Positions 47,138-57,720 of a stretch of DNA of 64,000 nucleotides are shown here, piece after piece; the stretch's first letter is position 1; the number at the start of each line of letters is the position of its first letter. The notes below the pieces were generated by a model. The model saw only the letters and a program-made list of their open reading frames with translations, made no database searches and was not told where the DNA came from. The translations under genes were made by a program, and so were the position numbers. This DNA is from Schistosoma mansoni (Eukaryota; Platyhelminthes; Trematoda; Strigeidida; Schistosomatidae), in assembly GCF_000237925.1 (NCBI RefSeq), contig NW_017386018.1:1-64000 (forward strand). Reading direction: 5' to 3'.

Positions 47138-48935
47138 AAAATAACTAATGAATCCCATTTACATTTTAAACAGTTAAATGAAAAAAAATCACTTGTGTTT
47201 CTTTATATAACTCAATTTTACTGAGAAATTTTCCTGTCATCCTAGGTGCTATCCCAATATCAATTCTGTAAATGTTATATATCATAATAAAGACATCTTA
47301 TACAATAGATACTGTCAAAAAACCCCTAAATGGTGTACCTAACATACTACTTAAAGATTTCATTTTTAATTTTAAAAAGATTGAACAGTCGACAGTAATA
47401 AAACTAAAAGAAAACTAAGATGATATAATGACTGTTGAATGCCTTATCAATTTACTGTGGTATATAAGATGATATTGTGAAATTTACCAATATGATTGCT
47501 AATTAGATGTATAGAATGAAGTTACGAATTACATTATTAATCTAGTACAAATGCATTATAAGTATATCTCAATATCATATTCTGAGTAAGCATAGGGTCA
47601 TTTCATCTGTTTTATCTAATAATCAAAGATACTGTTAACAAAACATATTAAATGGTAAATACAATTTGGTTATATTTAAGATGATAATCTTTTGACTATT
47701 ACAGTTTAATTTAAATATCAGGTTCCGATGAGATTTAGGTCTTTTGAATGCTTCATATACTCTATGTAAATAAATCACCATGAAAATGATAGTTAAGTAG
47801 TATGGTGAAACATTTACTTTTGCCATCTACGCATAACTTGGAATAAATTGCATCAGATGGATTACTTTTTAAGGTTCGTCTGGTATTGAATTGCAATGAG
47901 ATTTAGGACGTGTATTTCATTTTTTATAAAAAGTGGTTAATTAGGTATGTGAATTCTCTCAAAGATTAAAATATTAGGACTCCATTAACCAGATTACTAG
48001 GTAATGATATCCCAGACAAGTTTTAACAAATATTTCTTTCCTTTGTTTGCTTGAACTACTGATCAAAATATCATAATGATGTTACTTTTAATAACATACT
48101 AACGTCATCTAGAGAATTAGGAAAAATCAGAGAGTACTGAACTTCTGTTTCGTTGAAACTTAGATCTCCTTTCTAATGCATACACATGACTCCACAGGCG
48201 ACTGGAACTTATGAACTCGAGTCTCAGGACTTGTATTGCTAGCAGTACCCAACCAAAAACATCGATCAACGGTAAACCATATCATAAGCTGACTACAATT
48301 TAAATATGCATATCATTGAGTGATTGGATAGTAAAGTGTTCAGAATGTTATCTGAATGTTCTTAGCACGAATCCATAAGGGGTCGTGAATACACTCTGCT
48401 AATTAGTCCTAAATGAGTATGATACAGGTGTCTAGTGTTTTTGAATTAAAATAGTTACTTAGTTGTTGCTACTTGGTAGTGAAAACTTTATTCACACAGA
48501 GCAGTTCACAACTAATCGATTGCTTAAGAAAATACCATCTTCACAAAACAAACATTAAAGTTTAGCTTTAAGCTAATTATAAATAAGGAAGTATGAATAT
48601 TGTAAGCAGTATCAATGAGACCACTATTTATCAGTCTTTTTGGCAGGTTATTTGACTAACTAAAGAATATATGTACGAATATTGTGTGGTGAAAAACAAA
48701 CAATCCTGAATGTTTCAGTCATAAGACATAAATTGGTTAGTAAACATATTAACATGGTGAGGTCAAATACTGCTCAAATTCTGTCTTGAATCATATATGT
48801 ATATATGTATGTTTATACAAGTGTTCTTTGTATACGTTTCGGTAGTCTATCATATAACATCTCATCTTTCTATAATCAATAAGTTGATGGTGGTTGTAAA
48901 TGTAACTTTAGTAAACAGTTAAATTAATATTTTCA

Positions 48936-49117
48936 CAGTTGAAATCATGAGTCAATTGAAGCTAGACCACCATCGAAAACCTGGAAGCACTGGACGGCCG
49001 TTTCATCCTATTATGGGACTCCTCAGCAGTGCGCATCCACGAACCCGCTCTCACGAGCGAGATTCGAACTCAGGACCTACCAGTCTCGAGCCGAAGCCCT
49101 TAACCGATTAGATTAAT
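48936..49117 (-). repeat. Second-family SINE with intact hammerhead
   Basis: Best preserved ribozyme of this family. Core CTGAGGA is at 49020-49026 and GAAA at 49001-49004. Stem I GCACTG/CAGTGC (49027-49032 and 48987-48992) is perfect, and stem II GTCC/GGAT pairs with one G:U. Stem III is the self-complementary ACGGCCGT (48994-49001), and GTC is at 48993-48995 with cleavage predicted after it. The B box reads GAGTTCGAATC; the A box end is partly decayed. Confidence 0.85.
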
Positions 49118-49458
49118 GACGATTCTATCGGATATAGACAATAGAAACAGTACACTGTATAACGATACGGTTTAAAAATAAACATTAAGTTTAATCTGTT
49201 TAGCTAGTTCATCACTGTAAAAAAAGACACAACGAAATCAGATTGCTTGAAGGAGAAAAGACTAATACAATACTAGAGTTAGGATAGATTGAGCTAATAG
49301 TTAGGGTAATTTGAAATAAATCATTTCACTGATATCTAGTATTAATAAAGTGTACCTTTAGAAGATGGCATAAATTACAACATTCCACATAGAAATTTCA
49401 ATAATTTATCGAGCCATGTTTTAAGGAATCAAGCTACCTAATATTTTCAGTACAGAGT

Positions 49459-49644
49459 AGTGAAGATTGTTGAATTTCATTGAAATCAATGCTAGACCAC
49501 CATTGAAAACCTGGAAGCACTGAACGGCCGCTTCATCCTAGTACGGGACTCCTCAGCAATAAGCCTCCGTGATCCCCAATATAGGACTCGAACCTAAGAC
49601 CTTCGGTCTCATGCGCGAACAATCAACCTATAGACCACTGAACA
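49459..49644 (-). repeat. Second-family copy, subfamily b
   Basis: Shares the GCTAGACCACCATTGAAAAC flank with 41464 and 61061. Core CTGAGGA is kept, but the opposite strand reads GAAG and stem I is weakened. The B-box region is TTCGAGTCC. Confidence 0.75.
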
Positions 49645-49752
49645 TTGTTCTTCTAATAGCATTTGGCATGAATTGTGTATCTCTTAACTGGTTTCATTAG
49701 CTTTGACAATCTCTGTCGGTAGTATTCACTGTGGATTGACTTCTGTTAAAAC

Positions 49753-49890
49753 GCCATTGGAAATCAGAGACCACTCGACATGTGTTTCATTCAAGAATGG
49801 AATTACTCATGTGTAGACACCCACGATTACCCCATGAACCGAAAACAGGACCTTCAAGTCCAGTGGCTTGGAATCCAAAAGTACACATTT
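49753..49890 (-). repeat. Possible diverged hammerhead-SINE relic
   Basis: Faint similarity in order and spacing to the preceding copy (CATTGGAAATC, GTGTTTCATTC, ACCCACGATTACCCC). The open frame through it is not a supported gene. Confidence 0.3.
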
Positions 49891-50739
49891 CCAATTCCAA
49901 CCGACTGGCTATGTAGCGTGTCCTTCATCCTGTGGTATTTAAGACGGCTGTTTTACAGCCAATAGCCTAAACTACACGGGTCACAACTTTCCACAAGAAC
50001 AGGAAATCATTTCAAAGTCACTAATAAGCACAAAACTATAGTTCATTCGCAACCTTATTTAATTTTTAGATGGTATTAGTCAAGGACTGACCTCAGTTTG
50101 AGTACAATATTTATTTAAGCATTATATATTCTATTGTATGAGTAAGGTGTTAGAAAAAACTAAATTTCCTTAGTATTCATAACTCACATATTAATTAATG
50201 GTCAAAGGGAAGCAAATATCTGAGCTAATCAACAACTCATATATCATGATTTGATGAAATTTCCTCAAAAACTGTATGAATGGTCATATTAAGGAGCTTG
50301 TATTCCCATTTCTACTTCAGAAAGTAAATATTTGAACTATATTGTTTTCCAAAGTACAGTTTTCGTTAATTAGACTCCAAGCAAAGTTAGTTTAAAAGTG
50401 TATTCACTAACAATAATGTTTGAGCTGGTAGTAAAAATCAGGTAGCTAAAAATTTATTACACATAATGATTTATGTTTTAATGTTAAGAAAAGATAGAAT
50501 TTAGGATGAACTAATTGGTAAGCAGTCATCAATTGATGAAATTTTCTCCAATAAAGTTGGCTCCTTTCAGACTTCTTAACTGAACAATAGTTTATTTATC
50601 ATTAGCCAAATGAATGAACAAATATCTTTTTAGATAATTTTAATAATTCATATCCATTTTTGCTTGAATGTACAGCTGAGCCATTTAGTCTTCAGACAAA
50701 TGTAACAGTACTTCATGTGTTCAATTTGAAATGGTTTGG

Positions 50740-51016
50740 ATTATCTCACTGTTGATGTTTTGATTGAATTTTGATCACTCTCAGTTGGCATATGTACATT
50801 TTGTGCGGATTGTCTTGATATTGTCACTATGACAAAAATTCATATGGAATGGATAGAATGTGGCTAGCAGTTGGATCTAGGATGCGCATTTCTTTCCATT
50901 TGAGATTCGTCAGCTGGATGTACATGTATTCCATAGTTGACATCCACTGAGGGACTCGAACCCGGTATCGTTCTCTTCAAGCGATAAGGTACTGTTCACT
51001 TGATTACCGAGTTCAG
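50740..51016 (-). repeat. Inverted sequence B plus minus-strand Smα
   Basis: Decayed inverted B (about 50740-50830) precedes a minus-strand Smα (50847-51016) with A and B boxes. The core CTGACGA is present, but the GAAA strand reads GAAAG within a mutated stem II. Confidence 0.72.
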
Positions 51017-51165
51017 ATTTCTACTCACTAGGTGATTTGCAAAGGATGGGTATATGACAACCAAGACTGATCAAGACTGATAATTCAAGATATCAACAAC
51101 GGGATAATCTAATCTATTTCAAACTAAATGAAAACTCATACCCGTTGCAAAAATTAGTGGCTGCT

Positions 51166-51326
51166 TGGACTCAGTAACCAGGCAGTTAACATAACGGCGT
51201 TTGCAGCGAACGATACCGGGTTCTAGTTCGTGGATGAACATAAACTCTGGGGTGCAGGCACATCCATCTGACTAGTCTTAAATAGGATGAAACATGCGTC
51301 CTATTTTCTACTACCAGTCACATTCT
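51166..51326 (+). repeat. Plus-strand Smα
   Basis: Head-to-head with the previous Smα. B-box-like GGGTTCTAGTTC; the ribozyme core reads CTGACTA, so it is damaged. Confidence 0.7.
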
Positions 51327-51529
51327 ATTAATTATATCCTATGATCTTTGTATGGCTGTTAAAACTAGGCCATTGATATTTGTGTGTGCAACATTCAAAT
51401 AATTTTATGGGCCAACGACAAAATAATATCTTTATGAGAAGCAATAGGAGAACACCGAATTAAAAAAACCATGTCTACTGTATCAAGTAGTTTATACAAG
51501 AACTAGTTAATTTTCTCCAGTACATTTAC

Positions 51530-51713
51530 CTGATTCGTATTTTTCCGCTGTATTAAGTTTCTTCAAAGTTATTCGAGTTGTTAAAGCTGATTTTGCTGCG
51601 GGAGAAGATGATGATGACGATGAGGAGGGGGAGGGGGATGAAGAGGGTGAGGGGCAAGTAGCAGATGCTGACTTTATATCATTCGTCAAATGTGATTTAC
51701 CTGAATGATCATT
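51530..51713 (-). CDS. Second zinc finger gene, internal coding exon
   Basis: Bounded by an acceptor ending TTTACAG (exon from 51713) and a donor CAG|GTAAATGT (exon to 51530). It is 184 nt: phase 0 in, phase 1 out. It encodes 61 residues from NDHSGKSHLTNDIKS through a Pro/Ser run (SPSSSPSPSSSSSSSS) to LNTAEKYES. Its outgoing phase fits the 46224 acceptor exactly, restoring an alanine codon at the join, and its incoming phase fits the donor at 55698. It is Ser-rich and probably disordered. No motif gives function; the case rests on splice signals, phase and open frame. Confidence 0.68.
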
Positions 51714-52003
51714 CTGTAAATAGAAAATGGAATAAATTTAACATGAGTTATGGTATAATTAATACAAATAGACATGCTAATAAACACAACATTGAAATTA
51801 TTTAATAATGTGTGTATGGTTTTATGTGGGTGGATATATCTGGAGAAAACAAATAAACAAATGGCAATAAAATGGAAATCTGTGTACATCGTAAATTAAC
51901 TAAAATTAAGATAGTTAATCACAAGATTTTGAATAGATTGATCAATGGGATCATGTGTGTCACATGATTAGCGAATCCCGGGTTCAAACCAATGTGAAGC
52001 AGT

Positions 52004-52305
52004 GTTGTGGTGTATGCTACCTATGTCCGTCAACATGAGTAGTATGTAACATCATTCAAAATTGGAATACCTATCAAAAGAAGGTTGAGGAGATTGAACT
52101 AAAGAAAACAGAAGGGGAAACATAAAAGAATTGAGAATTGGAAGAATTATATAGGTTGTAAAGGACAATAAATAAGAGATGTGCAAATGAAGTATTTAAT
52201 GTATAGTTGTTATAATTTAGGAAAGCACTCAGTAATTTTGCTCTAAACGATAAGTTGTTCATCTTCACTAACTGTTCGTTCACCACAAGATTTACATAAC
52301 ACTGA
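52004..52305 (+). repeat. Palindrome-headed repeat (third family), short form
   Basis: The head TGTATGCTACCTATGTC is followed at once by its near inverted copy (CAACATGAGTAGTATG). A purine-rich body and a conserved 3' part (GATTTACATAACACTG) follow. The same order is seen at 61739-62049 and, inverted, at 60045-60300. No ORF. Class unknown. Confidence 0.75.
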
Positions 52306-52391
52306 AGATGTCAATATTCCAAACAAATTTTCATCTACTCAGTTTATAAATTAAAAATTATTATCTTTACGTGAAGTAATTGAATAATTTT

Positions 52392-52805
52392 TTCTGGTTA
52401 ACGTTTTTTTAGCGAGCCATCATCCAGAAGATACAAGTGTTTATTAACAGTTGCCTACGCAAGATACTTCGGATCCGTTGGACAGACACTATCAGCAAAA
52501 AGTTACTGTGGGAGACAACAAACCAGATTCCAGTAGAGGAAGAAGTCAGGAAGAAGCGCTGGAAGTGGATTGGGCACACATTGAGGAAATCACCTAGTTG
52601 TGTCACAAAACAAGCCCTCACATGGAATCCTGAAGGTCAAAGGAGACGAGGAAGACCAAAGAACACATTACGCCGAGAAATAGAGACAGACATGAGAAGA
52701 ATGAACAAAAGTTGGATAGAACTAGAAAGGAGGGCTCAGGACAAAGTAGGTTGGGGAATGCTGGTGGGCGGTCTATGCTCCATTGGTGGTAACAGGCGTA
52801 AGTAA
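52392..52805 (+). mobile_element. RTE LINE: 5' end fused to 3' end, with 122-codon open C-terminus
   Basis: The first about 25 bp (TTCTGGTTAACGTTTTT, then AGCGAG) match the end of the fragment at 55383-55509. From 52417 it jumps to the LINE's C-terminal coding region. The frame is open through [43 protein letters not shown] and [16 protein letters not shown], and the element ends GGCGTAAGTAAGTAA. This C-terminal region follows the reverse transcriptase. Flanks show a possible degraded duplication (AAGTAATTGAATAAT, AAGTAATGTGAAATAAT). Confidence 0.85.
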
Positions 52806-53160
52806 GTAATGTGAAATAATATTGATATGATTGCTTATCCATCAGAAGTTTACTAAACTGGCTGAATATAAGAGTCCATTATTTTTCAATGAAACAATTA
52901 TGATGTTTTAACAAGATAAAAAAACAGTTTCTAATCAAAAATTCATCTTACTGGTAAAAAGAAAACCGTTTCCGGGGTTATGAATAACAAAAGATCATTG
53001 TCAACCTTTATAAGGGAAAACTGTATTTAAAACATAATTTCAATAAATTAACTAACTAGCTAATTAACTATTTAGTACAATATAAAACTGTCTAGTAGTG
53101 CATCAAATCGGTTTGTTATGGATTCAAAAAAAAATGACACAAAATTAACAAAATAAACAA

Positions 53161-53358
53161 TCAGGGGGTTGTTTGTGGAGATTTTTTAGTAATTTTTTTA
53201 TATATAGTTGAAATCATGAGTCAATCGAAGCTAGACTACCATGGAAAACTTGGAAGCACTGGACGGTCGAGGACGGCTGAGGAGTCCCGTAGTAGGACGA
53301 AACGGCCGTACAGTGCTTCCAGGTTTTGCATGATGGTCTAGCTTCAGTTGACTCATAT
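53161..53358. repeat. Palindromic second-family hammerhead unit
   Basis: A minus-oriented arm (53217-53269) and a plus-oriented arm (53303-53356) pair over about 50 bp with few mismatches. The loop between them holds CTGAGGA, stem II GTCC/GGAC and GAAA. The left end (53161-53190) carries the inverted tail GGGGGTTGTTTGTGGAGATT. Confidence 0.85.
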
Positions 53359-55367
53359 TGTTATAGGTTAAATAAGTTAGAGAGAATTTGCCAAAGAAAA
53401 AGTATAATTTTAAAATAAGGTAAATATCGTAAAACTCTAGAAGGATTAAAGTTATGTTGAAATTTTAATGTATGTCATCTTTTAAAAGAGATGGGAAAAT
53501 ATTCCAAGAAATTTAATACTGGATATTGAGCAGAACTATTCTTTCGATGTTATTAATTATCTTCCCGGATTCCATTAATTCGTTAGAAACTACATAAACT
53601 AAGACAATGAATTGGATCTGTTTAAATTTATTCATTTAATGGAAGACAGCAATTCATCTTTTTTGGAGTAAATTACCCTTTACCAACATCTTTCTCAAAT
53701 AAAATATTTACTTCTTAGGTTATTTAAAACAACAGTTTTCATGTTTACTTATGAACAATACTTAGATAACATACCTTTAATATTTAGTTTGGATTCAGTA
53801 ATCCATTGATTGAACCGAAGAACGCAGTATCACTAAATTCATTACTTGGTGAACTTCTTGAAGACTTTTGTTTTTACTCACCTTAAACCTACCCTGGTAG
53901 TATTAGCTTGTTATCCAGAGTGATTAGGTTTCAAATTGTTTTCACATTATTTTTATTATAATTATCCTAGTCTATTCTTACCCCCCATTTCCAGTCTAGT
54001 TGACCTTTTATTTTCGTATATAAATGTTCTTAACAAGTACATGTGTGATTAGATCGTTCGAAATGTATTGCGCTAATATATCACATAATTCTGATAAACT
54101 TCATCTCATTGCATTATAGAAATTTATCAAAGGGACTAATTACTTTACACTTCTTTATGAGGAAATCGGATAACTGTATACATAGATATTTGAATTGTTC
54201 AAGTGGTTAGGACACATATGTTTATTGCATGATGTGAGAAAGACGGCTGAGGCTAAGTTTTCGTAATTTTCATCGGTTATTTAGGTCAGTGTTGAAGTCA
54301 AACAATATTAGTTTTAACTTTCTACATATTGAAACAGGTAAAACACCAAAAGATTTAATTTAGGGATCAATCCAATGAAAGTTAATATACAATGAACAAC
54401 ATGCAGATTTCAAAAGTACAACACAATTGAGTAGAAAAAAACTTAATACCCTCATTGTATGAATAAATTAGAAGTAACAGGATTTTGAGAATACAATGAA
54501 TTCATCATATTTCAAGAAAACTTTAGACCTGTAAAAAAAACCCTGAAATTACAAGAAGTAATCCAAGTAAAAATAAAGATTTAATATACTTTAACTATTG
54601 AAATAGTAGTACTTCATAAAAGTCCTTTAAAAAAATGATTGTCTATAGTCTTTGAAAAGATTTATTTTTAACTAAGCCGATAAAAGCATGTATTGATGTG
54701 ACTCTGGATTTCCATTAAAACTTTTACAATTCACTTACAGAGAGCTAGTTATAATAATTAAGAAAATGTTACTTCTTTCTACATGATTCTAATTAGAGCA
54801 ACGATTTGAAAGTTGTACAGGTTGAGTAAATCTGTATCTATTTTTCTTTGATTACTTGTTTTGTTCTCAAATTGGTCACAATATTTTAGCTTATTTTATC
54901 ACTAATCTGTAAGTTAGCTAGGAAATATTCTTTAAAGTGAACAAAAATGACATACATTTACTGTAATGTAGTTTAAATCATTTCCCTATTTTAATTATGT
55001 ATTAAAATTGTTTTCTTTAACTGTTTAAGGGATTCTTTAATTTTTTTATATACATGTTGAGTAAATCAATAATGAAAACACTATGACTGTGTATATATTT
55101 ACAGTCAATTTAAAAGAGATTAGTTTTAGTAAACGCAACATACATTGAAATGGGAAATATTCCCTTGAAAAAGCTTGGTGGTGAATGGTGAATGTTATAG
55201 ACATTAATATAAATGATAACAAGGAATGGTATACTAAATGAAGAAAACACAGTTATATATCATCAAAACAATGATAAATAAATACTGAAAAACTAAAAAA
55301 AATGTTCGATATATTAAGTTTATGTTAAGTTTTATTGATACTATTGTTACAACCATTTAACATAAAT
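53359..55367. other. Intronic non-coding stretch
   Basis: AT-rich; nothing recognised. Confidence 0.4.
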
Positions 55368-55524
55368 AGTTAGAAATCAGTAACTCCGCCTGTAGCTCTT
55401 CTAGAGTTACTGCCAGTCCCAAGCCCGGGTAAAGGAGGAGGGTTAGGCATGGGGTTAGCGACCCCGTCCCTTAGAAAAACTAACTCGCTAATAAAAAACG
55501 TTAACCAGAAGTTAGAAATCAGTA
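55368..55524 (-). mobile_element. LINE 5'-end-only fragment with 15-bp target-site duplication
   Basis: GC-richer insert (55383-55509) flanked by AGTTAGAAATCAGTA at 55368-55382 and 55510-55524. On the minus strand it begins TTCTGGTTAACGTTTTTT, matching the 5' end of the LINE-derived unit at 52392, and runs through a Pro-rich frame (NPMPNPPPLPGLGTGSN). No reverse-transcriptase sequence is present. Confidence 0.8.
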
Positions 55525-55697
55525 GAAATTTGCTAAAAACGATAATTGTTATCACCCATATATGTGTATATACATACAATAACTGAACAAAAACAACATT
55601 GAATCCTTGTTATAATTAAATAAATAAACAACTATTAGTTTAAACATATATGTTAAAAATAATAATAAGGAACAAATAAAAGAAAGGATTAACTCAC

Positions 55698-55777
55698 CTT
55701 ATTATTGTTTAACGTTGAATATGTATTTGTAGATTTCTTTAATGGATCTAATGAGATAATACGAAGTTTGAGACCAC
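55698..55777 (-). CDS. Second zinc finger gene, upstream coding exon (candidate)
   Basis: Ends at a strong donor (AATAAG|GTGAGT) in phase 0, as required by the acceptor at 51713. Upstream a pyrimidine-rich tract ends in AATCAAG, placing the exon start at 55777 in phase 1. The 26 residues read GLKLRIISLDPLKKS and then TNTYSTLNNNK. The frame remains open somewhat further upstream, so the exact 5' border is uncertain. The initiating exon is not found between here and the end of the window. Assignment to this gene is inferred from strand, order and phase. Confidence 0.5.
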
Positions 55778-56741
55778 CTTGATTAGATGAAGGAGAAAAA
55801 TTTATAAAAAGACATACGACACAAAATAATCTACTTACACTACTATACTAAGATGAATAAAGTTATAGGAACTTTAATAAAGTTATCGATGATTTTATTC
55901 TTTTTCTTCTAAGATACCTAATAACTAAGTACATATTCAAAGACCTTTAGCTTAAACAGTTTAATAGTTTTGACTAGTTATTTAAATATAATTTAGTAAG
56001 ACAGAACTTAAATTTGACTTTTGATGAATGAAAGGTATTTACTATCACTAATAAGGTATATTTATACTAGAGGTTTAAACAGAGGATTTTATAGTATAAA
56101 AGTATAACTACTGAGAAGTAAGATTTATCTATTTTATGATAGATGTCAAATTATAGTTTGATGATTATCATCAGCAAGAACTCATGAATCGATACAAAAT
56201 TGTTCATTAAACCTTGAGTTAACCATTAATAAACTAAGGCCATTTGGCTATAACGGTCTTACTCATGAAGTATTATGAGTCGCTAGAAACCTAATTACCT
56301 AAATCACAATGTAACATGAAAAAAAGTCAAAAATTGTTTCTTTTTCACACCATCTTTGATGGATAGCACTTAAATTATAGAAGTGAAACGTCGCTGAAAA
56401 TGATCTCTTGCTTTATTGTAATAATTTTGATCATTCTGGAACATTGATAAGATGAAAAGTGTCTAGTTAACTCAATTCAATGTGTATATAATCGGTATTA
56501 TAATGTCAAAAAAAGTTAATACATTTCGAATGGTTGTTGAAAAAACAAAACATGCAAATTTCATACTTTTTCTTATGATATATACTATACAACAATGTGA
56601 TCAATTTTGTAACAATGTACGAATATTAACTAAAAGGTTAACATTTGTATGAAGTATAGTTAACTGATAACATAATTATAAACTAGAAATCATTGACAAT
56701 CAAAGGAGATTGGTTGAAGTTAGACATTAACACCTTTAGAT
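55778..56741. other. Non-coding stretch
   Basis: AT-rich; no start exon recognised. Confidence 0.4.
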
Positions 56742-56900
56742 GCCGCGAGACTGGTAGGTCCTGGGTTCGAGTCTCGCGAGGCGGGGTCGTGGATGCACAC
56801 TGTTGAGGAGTCCTACAATAGGACGAAACGGCAGTCCAGTGCTTCCAGGTTTTCCATGGTGATCTAGCTTCAATTGACTCATGATTTCAACTATATATAA
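56742..56900 (+). repeat. Second-family hammerhead SINE
   Basis: B box GGGTTCGAGTC. Stem I, stem II and GAAA are intact and the triplet is GTC, but the core reads TTGAGGA. The 5' A-box region is lost. Confidence 0.82.
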
Positions 56901-57540
56901 AACGTAAAATGATCATTTCTATCAGGTAGTCATAAATACACCAAAAAAGAAACAGATTATGAATGATTTATTACATTCTATTATGTTTTTGAAAAAATGA
57001 TCTTATATACAATCTTATTATATAACTGACAGTCACAATTCATTAACAATAATTTAGTTTACTAAGCTATATAATATTTGCTAGTAATTTTCTTTTAAAT
57101 AATTGATGTTAATCAGGTTATTTATTCGATAGAGATGAACTTGAAGTTCCAATATCATAACTTGTTGAGTCAACTCATTTTAGAGTTAACATAGATCGAT
57201 TGAAGTTGAGATAAATCAGTGAACAATTATAATCTGTGTAGATCGTTATTTTTGATCCTGTATATGTGTTGTTAAGATATATCAAGGTAAAATAAAACAA
57301 CTATATCCTTGTAACCTCTGTATCAACCCATAACTCTATTCAATTTCTGTCAATTTGTAGTGAATTTTATCTCTAATAAAACTCAATAATAATAGTAATA
57401 ATAATAATAATTCAGTATTACAGTGTTGTCATGTCAAATTCATGCTCCAGTTTATTTTTCTGCACTTTGTCTAATTAAAAGAACAATAACACTAGACGGA
57501 TGGGACTTTAACCGGTATAATATGTACAATGTTAAATATA
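56901..57540. other. Non-coding stretch
   Basis: AT-rich, with an imperfect (AAT)n patch at about 57386-57411. Confidence 0.4.
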
Positions 57541-57720
57541 AGCAAAGATGGATAGTGGCTAGCAGTGGAATCCAGGACGCACGTTTCGTCCTATTTGGGA
57601 ATGCTTGTGAATCAAGGCAATATCGAGGCAATAAGCACAGTATACAAATATGCCAATAAGAGACTGATCAGTTGCAGTCCTAACACATCAATGGGAAGAT
57701 TCAAACAAACAATACTAATG
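57541..57720 (-). repeat. Truncated Smα joined to sequence B
   Basis: The minus-strand Smα ribozyme end (57541-57600) breaks off in stem II and continues directly as B on the plus strand (57600-57720). The open frames across it are not genes. Confidence 0.75.

Larger units (their letters stand above)
46225..51529 (-). other. Intron of the second zinc finger gene
   Basis: Inferred from the donor GTAAATGT (51529 downward) and the acceptor ending at 46225. At 5.3 kb it is packed with hammerhead SINEs (46399, 46638, 47039, 48936, 49459, 50847, 51166). Confidence 0.65.
51714..55697 (-). other. Intron of the second zinc finger gene
   Basis: Inferred from donor GTGAGTT (55697 downward) to the acceptor at 51714. 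Contains repeats at 52004, 52392, 53161 and 55368. Confidence 0.55.
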
